Assembly: GCA_001940995.1 (NCBI GenBank)
Contig: MSHC01000021.1
Location: 28,403-92,402, forward strand
Reading direction: 5' to 3'
DNA from: Ruminococcus sp. Phil15
GTDB taxonomy: Bacteria > Bacillota > Clostridia > Oscillospirales > Ruminococcaceae
Length of the DNA stretch: 64,000 nucleotides
Each line of letters opens with the position of its first letter. Positions within the stretch are counted from its first letter, which is position 1. Both the position numbers and the translations under genes were made by a program. The notes beneath the pieces were generated by a model, which had not been told where the DNA came from, did not search any database, and was given only the letters and a program-made list of their open reading frames with translations. Positions 1 to 8,048 of the stretch are shown piece after piece.

Positions 1-81
1 GTCCGATACGCAGGGAGCAAATCTAAGGATTTGCGTATCTGCGAGGACATAGAAATATAATAAACACTTTGTGTTTATTAT
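1..81. repeat. Palindromic element at the window edge
   Basis: The first 48 bases form nested inverted repeats: GTCC/GGAC at the ends, GATAC/GTATC inside, and GCAAATC/GATTTGC around a TAAG loop. A second perfect 11-bp inverted repeat, ATAATAAACAC/GTGTTTATTAT with a TTT loop, follows at 57-81. No gene is visible here. It may be the terminator or tail of a gene outside the window, or a small dispersed palindrome. Which of these is right cannot be decided from one copy. Confidence 0.4.
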
Positions 82-173
82 ACCACATATCCGCCCGTAA
101 AATCAACATACCTTATGTCCTATCGTAAAAAACACACCGCAGAAGCCCTGAACTCCTCCGGTGTGTTTTGCTT

Positions 174-2099
174 TTACTTACGAACAATAGGCGAGTCCTT
201 CTCGTCCATCCATACCCTCATCTGGTTTACGCCTCTGTTGCCCCATGTGTAGTACGGAACTGCGACTGCCTCACACTCTGCCGTATCAGGTGCGGTAAAG
301 CTGTACAGCGAGTCGCCTGCCGTGCGCCTTAACGCCTGTACGGTAAGCTTTGTCGTGCCGCAGAGCAAGGCTTCGTCGTATTCCCCCGCACTAATCTTTC
401 CGCCGCCTACAAGCGATATAGAAAGCACGTCGCCGCCGTTGTCTGCGCCCTCGAAGCAGTATACGAGAGGTCCTCTGCAAACCGCCGTCTTTCCGCTGAG
501 CTGCGGTATTTTTGTGCTTGCATATGCAAAGCGTGGCGAGCCGTCAAGAGTAAGCGCCACGGTGTCGCCGTCTGCAACGTCAATGTAACAGTAGCCGTCC
601 TTTATTTCGGGCGAGATTTCCTTGCCGCAAAGCTTTACGCCGTATGTCCCGCTCCACGCAGGTATTCTTACAGCAAGCCTGCCGCCCTTTTTAATATCGT
701 ATGTAACGTCAAAGCCGTAAGGATAGGCGGTTTTGCAGGTGAAAGACATTCCGTTTCTGAATTTAACGCTGCCGCCTGCAAAGAGGTGACAGAACGCCGT
801 GTCGCCGTTTTCGCCGTAGGCGTACTTACCGAGCGACGAAATAAGCCTTGCAACGTTAGGCGGACAGCAAGCGCAGGCGTACCACTGCGGCCTTTCGGGC
901 AGGTCGTGCCTGTGCGTAGGCGATACGCCTGAAATTCCGGGTACGACCTCAAGCGGATTTACATAGAAAAATCTCTTACCGTCAAGCTGCATACCTGCTA
1001 AAACAGTGTTGTAGAATGCCGTTTCCATAACGTCCGCATATTCGCCCCTGACCTCGTTTTCGAGCATTCTCGATGCGAAGAACATAAGTCCGATTGATGC
1101 GCAGGTTTCGGCGTATGCCGTGTCTGAGGGCAGGTCGTAATCAACGCTGAACGCTTCTCCCAGTACTGTCGAGCCTATTCCGCCCGTTATATACATCTGC
1201 TTTCTTGTAATGCTGTTCCAGAGCCGCCTGCAGGCTTCAAAAAGCTCACGGTCGGAGTTCTGCGACGAAAGGTCAGCCATTGCCGTATACAGATACACAG
1301 CACGCACGGCGTGACCCGTGGCATTCTCAGCCTGTCTGAGCGGAACGCCGCTCTGCTGATAGCTGTTGTCCTCAGCGTTGTTTTCCCATACGGTCCAGTC
1401 ACGGGAGGCACGTTCCCTCCTGAAAAAGTCTGGGTCTGTTCCCCGTGTGTTTATAAAATGCTCCGCAAGCTCTAAGCATTTTTTATCTCCCGTAAGGCGG
1501 TACATTTTCATTAACCCAAGCTCCACCTCCGGGTGTCCGGGACAGCCCTCGTGCGCCTGTTTTATGAAAACATCGTAGATATGGGCGGCATTTTTCAGCA
1601 TCACGTCCAAAAGCTTCCTTTTTCCCGTTGCCTCGTAGTAAGCGCAGGCAGCCTCCATCATATGCCCGGAGCAGTAAAGCTCATGCCCCTCCAACAGGTT
1701 CTTCCACCTTTTGTCCTTGTCTTTGACGGTGAAATATGTATCGAGGTATCCGTCCTCGTCCTGAGCATTTGCGATTATATCTATAAGCCCGTCAACGGTG
1801 ACTTCAAGGTCTTTGTCAGGGAAGCGGTGCAGGGAGTATGCGGCAGCTTCTATCCATTTGGCGGCGTCGCTGTCCTGAAAGACCATTCCGTAAAAGCCGT
1901 CGCCGACGTCCTCTCCTCTGACGGCTTTGGCGGCATTTATGAAATTCTGTATAACATGGCTTTTCTCTGCGCCCTTTGCCTTATCGCACAGAACCGAGTA
2001 CTGATACGGTATTACAGTGTCCTTGATAAGTCTTTGATATCTTCCGATAAAGCCCTCCGACCTGTAAGAGCTAAGGTCTATCCCTGACTGCGTTTTCAT
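174..2099 (-). CDS. GH127 beta-L-arabinofuranosidase
   Basis: A 641-residue protein of the DUF1680/GH127 family (HypBA1 type), which releases beta-L-arabinofuranose from arabino-oligosaccharides with a zinc-bound cysteine nucleophile. The family hallmarks are visible. GEAF (E315) and YAETCAS (E331, C333) match the catalytic glutamates and first cysteine, and CACCPPN (C411, C412) supplies the other zinc ligands. There is no signal peptide, so it should act in the cytosol on imported oligosaccharides. The start is supported by GAAAGGAAG upstream of the ATG. It is divergent from an AraC regulator, which probably controls it. The related family GH146 is possible but less likely. Transporter genes are not in this window. 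Confidence 0.9.
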   Translation of the reverse strand: MKTQSGIDLSSYRSEGFIGRYQRLIKDTVIPYQYSVLCDKAKGAEKSHVIQNFINAAKAVRGEDVGDGFYGMVFQDSDAAKWIEAAAYSLHRFPDKDLEVTVDGLIDIIANAQDEDGYLDTYFTVKDKDKRWKNLLEGHELYCSGHMMEAACAYYEATGKRKLLDVMLKNAAHIYDVFIKQAHEGCPGHPEVELGLMKMYRLTGDKKCLELAEHFINTRGTDPDFFRRERASRDWTVWENNAEDNSYQQSGVPLRQAENATGHAVRAVYLYTAMADLSSQNSDRELFEACRRLWNSITRKQMYITGGIGSTVLGEAFSVDYDLPSDTAYAETCASIGLMFFASRMLENEVRGEYADVMETAFYNTVLAGMQLDGKRFFYVNPLEVVPGISGVSPTHRHDLPERPQWYACACCPPNVARLISSLGKYAYGENGDTAFCHLFAGGSVKFRNGMSFTCKTAYPYGFDVTYDIKKGGRLAVRIPAWSGTYGVKLCGKEISPEIKDGYCYIDVADGDTVALTLDGSPRFAYASTKIPQLSGKTAVCRGPLVYCFEGADNGGDVLSISLVGGGKISAGEYDEALLCGTTKLTVQALRRTAGDSLYSFTAPDTAECEAVAVPYYTWGNRGVNQMRVWMDEKDSPIVRK

Positions 2100-2207
2100 A
2101 AAGCTTACTTCCTTTCAAAAGTAGTTGACAAGTGTTCTTGTATGTATTATAATCTTTTTATATTGCGATTTATATAGATTATTTTCACTTGTATATGGAG
2201 GATTGTC
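2100..2207. promoter_or_regulatory. Divergent control region between GH127 gene and araC-type gene
   Basis: On the plus strand TTGACA (2125-2130), 17 bases, and TATAAT (2148-2153) make a perfect sigma-A promoter for the AraC-type gene. On the minus strand a TATAAT at 2151-2146 lacks a good -35, as expected for an activator-dependent promoter. CTTGTAT occurs twice (2137-2143 and 2188-2194), and ACAAGTG (2128-2134) is inverted against CACTTGT (2186-2192). These repeats are plausible AraC half-sites; their function is inferred. Confidence 0.65.
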
Positions 2208-3074
2208 GTGTACAGCTTGACTTTCAGCAATACGGTAATGCCCGTTGTATCAATGTGCGACCTCTGCGCCGCATCAGAGCCATTCTATCATATAGACAGA
2301 GTGGCGGATTTTTATGTTCTCATATATGTCATAGAAGGCGTTATATATGTGACGGAGGACGATACCGATTATGAAATAAAACAGGGCGAGCTTCTGATAC
2401 TCAGAAAGGGCGTCCATCACTTCGGCAAAAGGGAATGTCCAAAGGGCACAAGATGGTATTACTTCCATTTTGATATGCGGGAGATAACTGATAATGCGGA
2501 ATACTCGGAGTTTTATCCCGACTCAGGAGCTTTGCCTCAGTATTGTCCTTTGGCATATAAAATAAAGCTGCCACAGTACAGTATAAACCTCCGTGGCAGC
2601 AGAATAGAAAAGAAGCTTGCGGATATTATTGAATACTCTATTTCAGATGACAGAACAAAGTGCTGGAGAATGAACAGCCTTTTGTTTGACCTTCTCACGG
2701 AAATAGCGATAGGCGAGGACGTGGAAGCAGGGGAGAAAAGCCTCTCTGCCCGTGTGAAAGAAAGCCTTGCAAAGCGTGTCAGAGAGCAGTTTTTCGCAGT
2801 TTCCTTAGAGCAGGAATTTTTCCTTAGCTATAAATATATGTCGGCAGTTTTTAAGCGTGACACGGGAACGACAATGCAGAGATATCATAACTCTCTGCGT
2901 ATGAACGAAGCCGCAAGACTTCTGCGTTCGACCATATCTCCGATAGGCGAGATCGCCCGGAGCTTGGGCTTTTCGGATATGCTATATTTCAGCAGGTGCT
3001 TCCATAGCTTTTTCGGAGTAAGCCCCACCGAATACCGCAGAAGCCTGCCCGTATTTCAAAAGACTGCGCATTGA
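2208..3074 (+). CDS. AraC family transcriptional regulator
   Basis: A 288-residue regulator. The N-terminal half resembles a cupin sugar-sensing domain (for example IEGVIYV, KQGELLILRKG), and the last ~95 residues form the double helix-turn-helix of AraC proteins, including IGEIARSLGFSDMLYFSRCFHSFF-like text and SPTEYR. The start is a GTG placed 6 bases after GGAGG, which fits better than an internal ATG. It is divergent from the GH127 gene, so it probably responds to arabinose-containing oligosaccharides and activates that gene. The ligand is inferred from context only. Confidence 0.88.
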   Translation: MYSLTFSNTVMPVVSMCDLCAASEPFYHIDRVADFYVLIYVIEGVIYVTEDDTDYEIKQGELLILRKGVHHFGKRECPKGTRWYYFHFDMREITDNAEYSEFYPDSGALPQYCPLAYKIKLPQYSINLRGSRIEKKLADIIEYSISDDRTKCWRMNSLLFDLLTEIAIGEDVEAGEKSLSARVKESLAKRVREQFFAVSLEQEFFLSYKYMSAVFKRDTGTTMQRYHNSLRMNEAARLLRSTISPIGEIARSLGFSDMLYFSRCFHSFFGVSPTEYRRSLPVFQKTAH

Positions 3075-3110
3075 CGCTACGTCGTGCTGACGCTACGTCG
3101 TGCTGACGCT
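3072..3110 (+). repeat. 16-bp tandem repeat overlapping the araC-type stop codon
   Basis: TGACGCTACGTCGTGC occurs twice back to back (3072-3087 and 3088-3103), followed by a partial third copy, TGACGCT. The first TGA is the stop codon of the regulator. Each unit contains GACG/CGTC inverted symmetry, so the array can form small hairpins. Confidence 0.7.
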
Positions 3111-3144
3111 GTGGCTTGCCAAAGTTTTGCGGTGAAGCATTGTC

Positions 3145-3771
3145 TTATATTATCTCAAAAACCTCGGACAGCTCTTTCATAGCCTTTTCTCTGGGGGAGT
3201 AGGCAGGCTTTCCTACAGGAATAACGCTCATAAGCCTATGCCCATTAGGAACATTGAAAAGCTTCTCTACCTCGTCCCTCGCAATTATGGGGTCGTTCAT
3301 CCAGCAAGCGCCGAGTCCCATCTCCTCTGCCGTCAGCAGAAGGTTTTCGACCGCCGCACCGATTGACAGAATGTCAGGATTTCCAAGGCGGCTCAGCATC
3401 TCGTTCTTGTCATATCCAAGCGATGCGTAGTATTCCGTGACCCTGCTGTCGTAGTACGGCATCTCGGTCATAAACACTAAAATTACAAGAGGAGCTTTTT
3501 TGAAAAAGGTCATGTGCCTTATCCTGTTTGACAGAAACTGCTCGTCATTTATCCTGCCGTAAAACTTCCTTGCGCCTGCTTCGACAGCCTGCGAAAGAGC
3601 CTCGATTTTTTCGGGCGACTTTACGGCAATAAATCTCCAGCACTGACTGTTGCAGCCGCTCGGTGCGGAAGTAGCCGAAAGGATGAGCTTTTCTATATCC
3701 TCGTCGGGAATAGGGTCGGGCAGGTATTTTCTCCTGCTCCTGCGGTTTTTTATTGCGTCAAAAAGCTCCAT
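3145..3771 (-). CDS. Nitroreductase family protein (FMN-dependent)
   Basis: A 208-residue single-domain nitroreductase-fold oxidoreductase. The N-terminus AIKNRRSRRKY carries the family's FMN-phosphate-binding arginine cluster, followed by SAPSGCNSQCWRF (substrate and FMN pocket), and GAAVENLLLTAEEMGLGACW and PVGKP near the end. Such enzymes use NAD(P)H to reduce quinones, flavins or nitro-compounds; the physiological substrate is unknown. The gene is monocistronic, has AGGA upstream of the ATG, and converges on the AraC-type gene. Confidence 0.88.
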   Translation of the reverse strand: MELFDAIKNRRSRRKYLPDPIPDEDIEKLILSATSAPSGCNSQCWRFIAVKSPEKIEALSQAVEAGARKFYGRINDEQFLSNRIRHMTFFKKAPLVILVFMTEMPYYDSRVTEYYASLGYDKNEMLSRLGNPDILSIGAAVENLLLTAEEMGLGACWMNDPIIARDEVEKLFNVPNGHRLMSVIPVGKPAYSPREKAMKELSEVFEII

Positions 3772-3807
3772 AGCATATAATCCTCCGTAGTATTATAAAT
3801 AAAAAAA

Positions 3808-3850
3808 GCGGGCTTGCTCGCAGACGTGGGAGTCCAATTCTCCCGGTCCA
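3808..3850 (+). pseudogene. Possible 3' fragment of a tRNA
   Basis: GGGAG-TCCAATT-CTCCC (3828-3844) has the exact 5-7-5 geometry of a tRNA T-arm and differs from a common T-arm loop (TTCGATT) by two transitions. It is followed by GGTCCA, where an acceptor strand would lie. A GCG...CGC hairpin just before could be a long variable arm. No matching 5' half is present, so this would be a remnant or a coincidence. Confidence 0.3.
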
Positions 3851-4063
3851 TAAACGAAACAGTGGCTCGCTGTTATGACAGTATATCATATTTTATTCAG
3901 CCTGTCAAGCGCCGTATAATGTAAAAAGCCGACAACGCTTCATTCCGAAAGGATACAATTGCCCGGGGAGAACACATTTGTCAGCTTAAATAATAAAATA
4001 TCACACTAAACGCAAAATGTCAAGTGCATAACGGGAGTAAGCTTAAAAAATGTATTTTGGAAA

Positions 4064-4095
4064 TGCAACCTTTTGTCAGCTTGTATAGTGTTATA
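4064..4095 (+). promoter_or_regulatory. Predicted ECF-type promoter of the sigma factor gene
   Basis: TGCAACCTTT (4064-4073) and AGTGTTATA (4087-4095) recur with identical 23-base start-to-start spacing upstream of the lipoprotein gene at 5425. The -35 resembles the AAC-containing -35 of ECF sigma promoters. Its position implies a transcript that starts near 4100, downstream of the longest-ORF start at 4024. Confidence 0.7.
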
Positions 4096-4146
4096 AGCGA
4101 GATAAAATATCGGAAGGTTTGGCGAACGAAGGAAGGGAATTTCAGC

Positions 4147-4644
4147 TTGTCAGAAAAATTTGTGCAGGAGTTAACTGCGGGAGAGCTTATCGGTAAGTAT
4201 TCTCGGATGATTTACCGCCTCGCATACTCAAGACTGCAAAACGTAAGCGATGCGGAGGATATAACGCAGGACGTGCTTTTAAAGCTGGTAAGGTCGGACA
4301 AGACCTTTAAGGACGAGGAGCATAGAAAGGCGTGGCTCTTAAAGGTTGCAGTAAATACGATCAAAACCTTTGCTACCTCAGCGTACAGAAGGCACAGCGC
4401 CCCGTTTGAGGAAGCGGAAAATGTTACATATACGGACAATGAGCCAAGCGGCGTAGAGGACGCAGTAAAGCGTCTCCCCGAAAAATACCGCATAGTCATA
4501 CATCTGTTTTACTATGAGGATATCCCGATAAACAAAATAGCAAAAATTATCGGAAAATCCGAGGGCACGGTAAAATCTCAGCTTTCAAGGGGCAGGGATA
4601 AGCTCAAAGAAATTTTAATGGAGGGTGGATATTATGTCGGATAG
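4147..4644 (+). CDS. ECF-type RNA polymerase sigma factor
   Basis: An extracytoplasmic-function sigma-70 protein of 165 residues with region 2 (SRMIYRLAYSRLQNVSDAEDITQDVLLKL) and region 4 (LPEKYRIVIHLFYYEDIPINKIAKI, then SEGTVKSQLSRGRDKLKE). The ORF track starts at 4024, but that start lies upstream of the predicted promoter. The TTG at 4147 has AAGGAAGGG about 9 bases ahead and gives the normal ECF length. It overlaps the next gene by 11 bases, which suggests translational coupling to its probable anti-sigma partner. The twin promoter motif suggests autoregulation. Confidence 0.87.
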   Translation: MSEKFVQELTAGELIGKYSRMIYRLAYSRLQNVSDAEDITQDVLLKLVRSDKTFKDEEHRKAWLLKVAVNTIKTFATSAYRRHSAPFEEAENVTYTDNEPSGVEDAVKRLPEKYRIVIHLFYYEDIPINKIAKIIGKSEGTVKSQLSRGRDKLKEILMEGGYYVG

Positions 4645-5320
4645 AACTTCAAGCGAATATAAAAACGCATTTGATAAAATAGAACCGAGAGCCGAATTTC
4701 TGCAAAGCTTGGAAGAAACTCTCGACAAGGAAATCGCAGACAGGAAACGCTCGAAAATAAAGTCGGCAAGAAATTTAGGTATTATGACAGCCGCCGCCGC
4801 AAGCATCGTGCTTGTTCTGGGAGCCGCAATTATAATTCCTACGCTTGCAGGGATAGATTTTAAACCCGAAAATCCCGGCAGCATATCGGAAAGCAGTATT
4901 GACGACAACAGCAAAAATGATAATGACAATAATAACCATGCGTCGGACGATTTCAATAACTACTATGCAAATTCTTCGGCAGTCACAAAACCGCTGGAGA
5001 TAGAGGACTGGAATACCGAAAACCTCAGTCCGGCAGAGTGTGCGGCGCTTCTTGCGGATATGCTTTCGGGCGACGGTCTTTCTTACTGTAAAAAAAGCGA
5101 CACAAACGTGTTCACATCTGCCGAGCAAATCTCAGATGCCGAGATTGAGAATATCGCAGGGCTTCTCAGAAATGCAGAGGAAACGGACGAAACAGGCGAT
5201 AACTCCGCAAAGAGCTTCTATATGGCTGTTTTTAACAACGATATCGTAGTAAAGTTTACCGTTTCAGAGAGCGGAGTAATTAGTATTCCGGCTAAAAACA
5301 TAACGCTGAAAACAAATTGA
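4634..5320 (+). CDS. Probable anti-sigma factor, single-pass membrane protein
   Basis: A 228-residue protein with a cytosolic N-terminal ~45 residues, one membrane helix (about residues 47-70, AAAASIVLVLGAAIIIP), then an Asn/Asp/Ser-rich linker and an extracytoplasmic domain. I do not recognise the outer domain. Its position directly after, and overlapping, an ECF sigma gene plus the one-helix topology is the usual arrangement of an anti-sigma factor. It could instead be an RsgI-like sensor. The start at ATG 4634 is preferred over GTG 4625 because GAGGGTGG lies just before it. Confidence 0.65.
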   Translation: MSDRTSSEYKNAFDKIEPRAEFLQSLEETLDKEIADRKRSKIKSARNLGIMTAAAASIVLVLGAAIIIPTLAGIDFKPENPGSISESSIDDNSKNDNDNNNHASDDFNNYYANSSAVTKPLEIEDWNTENLSPAECAALLADMLSGDGLSYCKKSDTNVFTSAEQISDAEIENIAGLLRNAEETDETGDNSAKSFYMAVFNNDIVVKFTVSESGVISIPAKNITLKTN

Positions 5321-5337
5321 ATATTTTTTTCGGGAAA

Positions 5338-5369
5338 TGCAACCTTTGGCAAAGCTGTAAAGTGTTATA
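5338..5369 (+). promoter_or_regulatory. Second copy of the ECF promoter motif
   Basis: TGCAACCTTT (5338-5347) and AGTGTTATA (5361-5369), the same elements and spacing as at 4064-4095. It lies between the anti-sigma gene and the lipoprotein gene, so the lipoprotein is probably a target of the neighbouring sigma factor. Confidence 0.7.
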
Positions 5370-5405
5370 TGTGTAATAGCAAAACAAAATAGCATTACAC
5401 ATATA
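5367..5405 (+). promoter_or_regulatory. Stem-loop in the lipoprotein 5' leader
   Basis: ATATGTGTAAT and ATTACACATAT form an 11-bp perfect stem, extended by GC/GC past one bulged A, around an A-rich loop. It begins at the promoter -10 and ends just before the ribosome binding site GGAGG. It could stabilise the mRNA, act as an operator, or modulate translation. Confidence 0.5.
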
Positions 5406-5424
5406 TTTTTGGAGGAAAAGGAAA

Positions 5425-7875
5425 ATGAAAGATTACAGACGAATATCTGCATTAGCCCTCGCAGTATCAATACTTCTCACAGGCTGTTCGAGCGTTGAGG
5501 ACAGCAGCATAGGCTCGTCATCAGACGCAGGCTCAAGCAGTATCTCAGACAGCAGCAAGCCTGAAATAGGCGGACAGATTTCAGCGCTCGGCGCAACGGT
5601 AACGGTCGAGGACATCAAGAAGGCATACGGTGTAGACGATGCGACAGAGGTTATGCCGCTTTACAACGTGTCCCAGACAGAGAGCTTCACGTTCAATTTC
5701 AACTTCAGCTACTACGAAGCAAGCGATATAGACCTTTACGATTTCGTGAGCATACATACCGATTCAAAGTGCCTCGATGCAAGTTCAATTTACTACAATG
5801 CCGATATAATAGACAACGGCAACGGAACATCGACCCTCACGGTTGCTCCTATGGGTCCGGTTCTCGCAACGGATTCGCAGGATAAGGATTATGTCTATGA
5901 AAATGTTGACAGCTGGGGAAATGCGCCTATCTATTACATTGCACTCCACTACGACACAGAAAGTACAGAACCTGCGAAGCTCGATACTCCTATAATAATT
6001 CCTTTCACAGTTAAACACGAGGTCGATGCGCCTAACGTCAAGGCGGAAGTTGACTCCAAGGGAGTTTTCTCTCTCCGCTGGGAGCCTGTCGAGGGTGCTG
6101 AAAAGTACATCATCTATAAGCTTACGGATGACAGCCTTTATACAGGAAAGGATAACCACGCAATCTACGGTGCGGAAAACGGCTACGGCTCAGGCAATAT
6201 CCTTATTTCGCTTATCAGAGACGGCGAAACGACCGAGTGTATGTTCAGCGGTTTTGCAGGCAAAAACTCGCTGGCAGAGACTTATGACGAGGATACCGGC
6301 AGCTATTGTAACAGCGGACAGAATTTCTGCGTAAACGGAGAATACTATGTCAGCGCAGTTATAAACGGTAAAGAAAGCGGCCTTAGCAACGCAATTCCGA
6401 CAAGCGACCTCGTTTTACCGTATATGATGACCGACGAAACGGATATCCTTTTCGGCAGATATGAAACGGTAGAGGAATTTCCTGCAACGGTAGACGTTAT
6501 CAATATCGACGGAAGCGTTACAACAAGAAACGTAATATACGATGGACCTGTTACGGTTAACCTTTACGGATATGACGTAATCAGATACAACTACACAATC
6601 GAAGGCACTGCCCTCGCAGGCTATGTAACGCCTAACGACCTTAACACAGGCGCAAAGCTCCCCGATGCTGGAACTACCACAGAGAGCGGTAACACAAAGC
6701 CTGAGGATAATATTGATATGATTCCCGATAACGATATAGACACGATTATCCCTGTTGACCCGGAAAACGGCACAGGCGGAACATCTGAGAACGGACTCGT
6801 TCAGGAGCAGATTGAAAATACGCAGGAGCATATCGGTCAGGCGAACAGCGATACGGTCGCAAATGCTCCGGAGGGCGTTTATGTAAACGCAGACAGCGCA
6901 GAGGAAGAATGGCTCGCACTCAACCTTATTGAGGGCAATACAGAAATCTCGCTTGAGGCATTTCCCAAGCTTCAGGACCCCAACTATCTCGTTGACGTAA
7001 TGAACAAGGTATACTACCAGAACCCCTACGTTATCGGCGTGAGCCGTTATTCATACGACTACGAAACCTTTGTATTCAAGGTTCAGTACGCCTATACAGC
7101 GGAAGAAATCAAGACAATGCAGGCTGAGATGACAGAAAAGGCTGACAAAGTAATTTCTGAAATTATCACAGAAGGTATGACAGAGGAGGAGAAAATCAAG
7201 GCGATTTATCTCTACCTCGAAGAAAACTGCGTATATGACAACGACGCTCTGAAAGCGGCAGAAGAAGCAGGCTTTGTAAAGACCTACGATAAGCAGTATG
7301 AGTCGGCATTCAACACCTATGGCATACTAGTAGAGGGCGAGGGCGTGTGTATGTCTTATGCATATACCTTCAGAATGCTTTGCGATATGACGGGCGTTGA
7401 GTCGGTCGTTATTACAGGCTACCTCGACGGCAACCTCCCGCACGCATGGAATATGGTAAATCTTGACGGCGAATGGTACGAGATCGACTGCACCAATAAC
7501 GGCAAAACAACCGGCATACCGTTTTATCTCTATCAAGCGGACAGCGAAACAGCAAAGAACACCGGCTATACTAAGGACAATATCTTTGAACTTGATTCTG
7601 TCGTCGGAGAATTTACAGGCGACGATTCCTCTCGTGAATATTATGAAAATCATAACCTCACGGCAGAGAACAAGGAAGAATTAAAGAAGCTGATCACAGA
7701 CAACGTAACCGGTACGACAGGCGTTTTTGCAATCCGCTGGAACGGCGCACCGCTCGACAAGAGCGAGGTAGCGTCGGTGATAAACGTTGCGTTCAACGAG
7801 CTTGGTATTGAAGGCAAGCTTCCTGAAACGAGATTTTTAGTGACAAACAGCTTTGTAGTAATAGCAATTAAGTAA
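5425..7875 (+). CDS. Surface lipoprotein with transglutaminase-like domain
   Basis: An 816-residue lipoprotein. The signal peptide ends in the lipobox LLTGC, followed by a Ser-rich linker. A fibronectin-III-like stretch (FSLRWEPVEGAEKYIIYKL, about residues 205-300) precedes an acidic low-complexity linker (about 410-470). A transglutaminase-like core follows at about 570-700 with the triad C642 (GEGVCMSY), H673 (PHAWNMV) and D688 (EIDCTN). In bacteria such domains act as cysteine proteases or crosslinkers at the cell surface; the substrate is unknown. It probably belongs to the regulon of the upstream ECF sigma factor because it carries the same promoter motif. Confidence 0.8.
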   Translation: MKDYRRISALALAVSILLTGCSSVEDSSIGSSSDAGSSSISDSSKPEIGGQISALGATVTVEDIKKAYGVDDATEVMPLYNVSQTESFTFNFNFSYYEASDIDLYDFVSIHTDSKCLDASSIYYNADIIDNGNGTSTLTVAPMGPVLATDSQDKDYVYENVDSWGNAPIYYIALHYDTESTEPAKLDTPIIIPFTVKHEVDAPNVKAEVDSKGVFSLRWEPVEGAEKYIIYKLTDDSLYTGKDNHAIYGAENGYGSGNILISLIRDGETTECMFSGFAGKNSLAETYDEDTGSYCNSGQNFCVNGEYYVSAVINGKESGLSNAIPTSDLVLPYMMTDETDILFGRYETVEEFPATVDVINIDGSVTTRNVIYDGPVTVNLYGYDVIRYNYTIEGTALAGYVTPNDLNTGAKLPDAGTTTESGNTKPEDNIDMIPDNDIDTIIPVDPENGTGGTSENGLVQEQIENTQEHIGQANSDTVANAPEGVYVNADSAEEEWLALNLIEGNTEISLEAFPKLQDPNYLVDVMNKVYYQNPYVIGVSRYSYDYETFVFKVQYAYTAEEIKTMQAEMTEKADKVISEIITEGMTEEEKIKAIYLYLEENCVYDNDALKAAEEAGFVKTYDKQYESAFNTYGILVEGEGVCMSYAYTFRMLCDMTGVESVVITGYLDGNLPHAWNMVNLDGEWYEIDCTNNGKTTGIPFYLYQADSETAKNTGYTKDNIFELDSVVGEFTGDDSSREYYENHNLTAENKEELKKLITDNVTGTTGVFAIRWNGAPLDKSEVASVINVAFNELGIEGKLPETRFLVTNSFVVIAIK

Positions 7876-7935
7876 ATTTCCCCTTGACAAAACGAAAAAT
7901 CCGTGTTAGCTTATACTCGAAAAGAAAAATATCGG

Positions 7936-7976
7936 GCTATCCCGCTGAACTCAGTGTTCGGTGGGATAGCTTTTTT
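7936..7976 (+). terminator. Strong intrinsic terminator or attenuator
   Basis: A 15-bp stem (GCTATCCCGCTGAAC against GTTCGGTGGGATAGC, three G-U pairs) closes a TCAGT loop and is followed by six T. It lies 60 bases after the lipoprotein stop and before the phage-like cassette. A lone TTGACA at 7884 lies upstream, so attenuation of the cassette is also possible. Confidence 0.85.
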
Positions 7977-8048
7977 GCAGGGCGATTTTTTCTTTTTATA
8001 CAGTTTAATGTATTTATGCAGGGAATTTTATTTTTGGAGGAAAGCTAT

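Noticed and set aside
1533-2087. 184-residue plus-strand ORF opposite the GH127 gene
   Set aside because: It lies entirely on the antisense of a well-conserved gene, has no ribosome binding site of note and low-complexity composition; it is a shadow frame.
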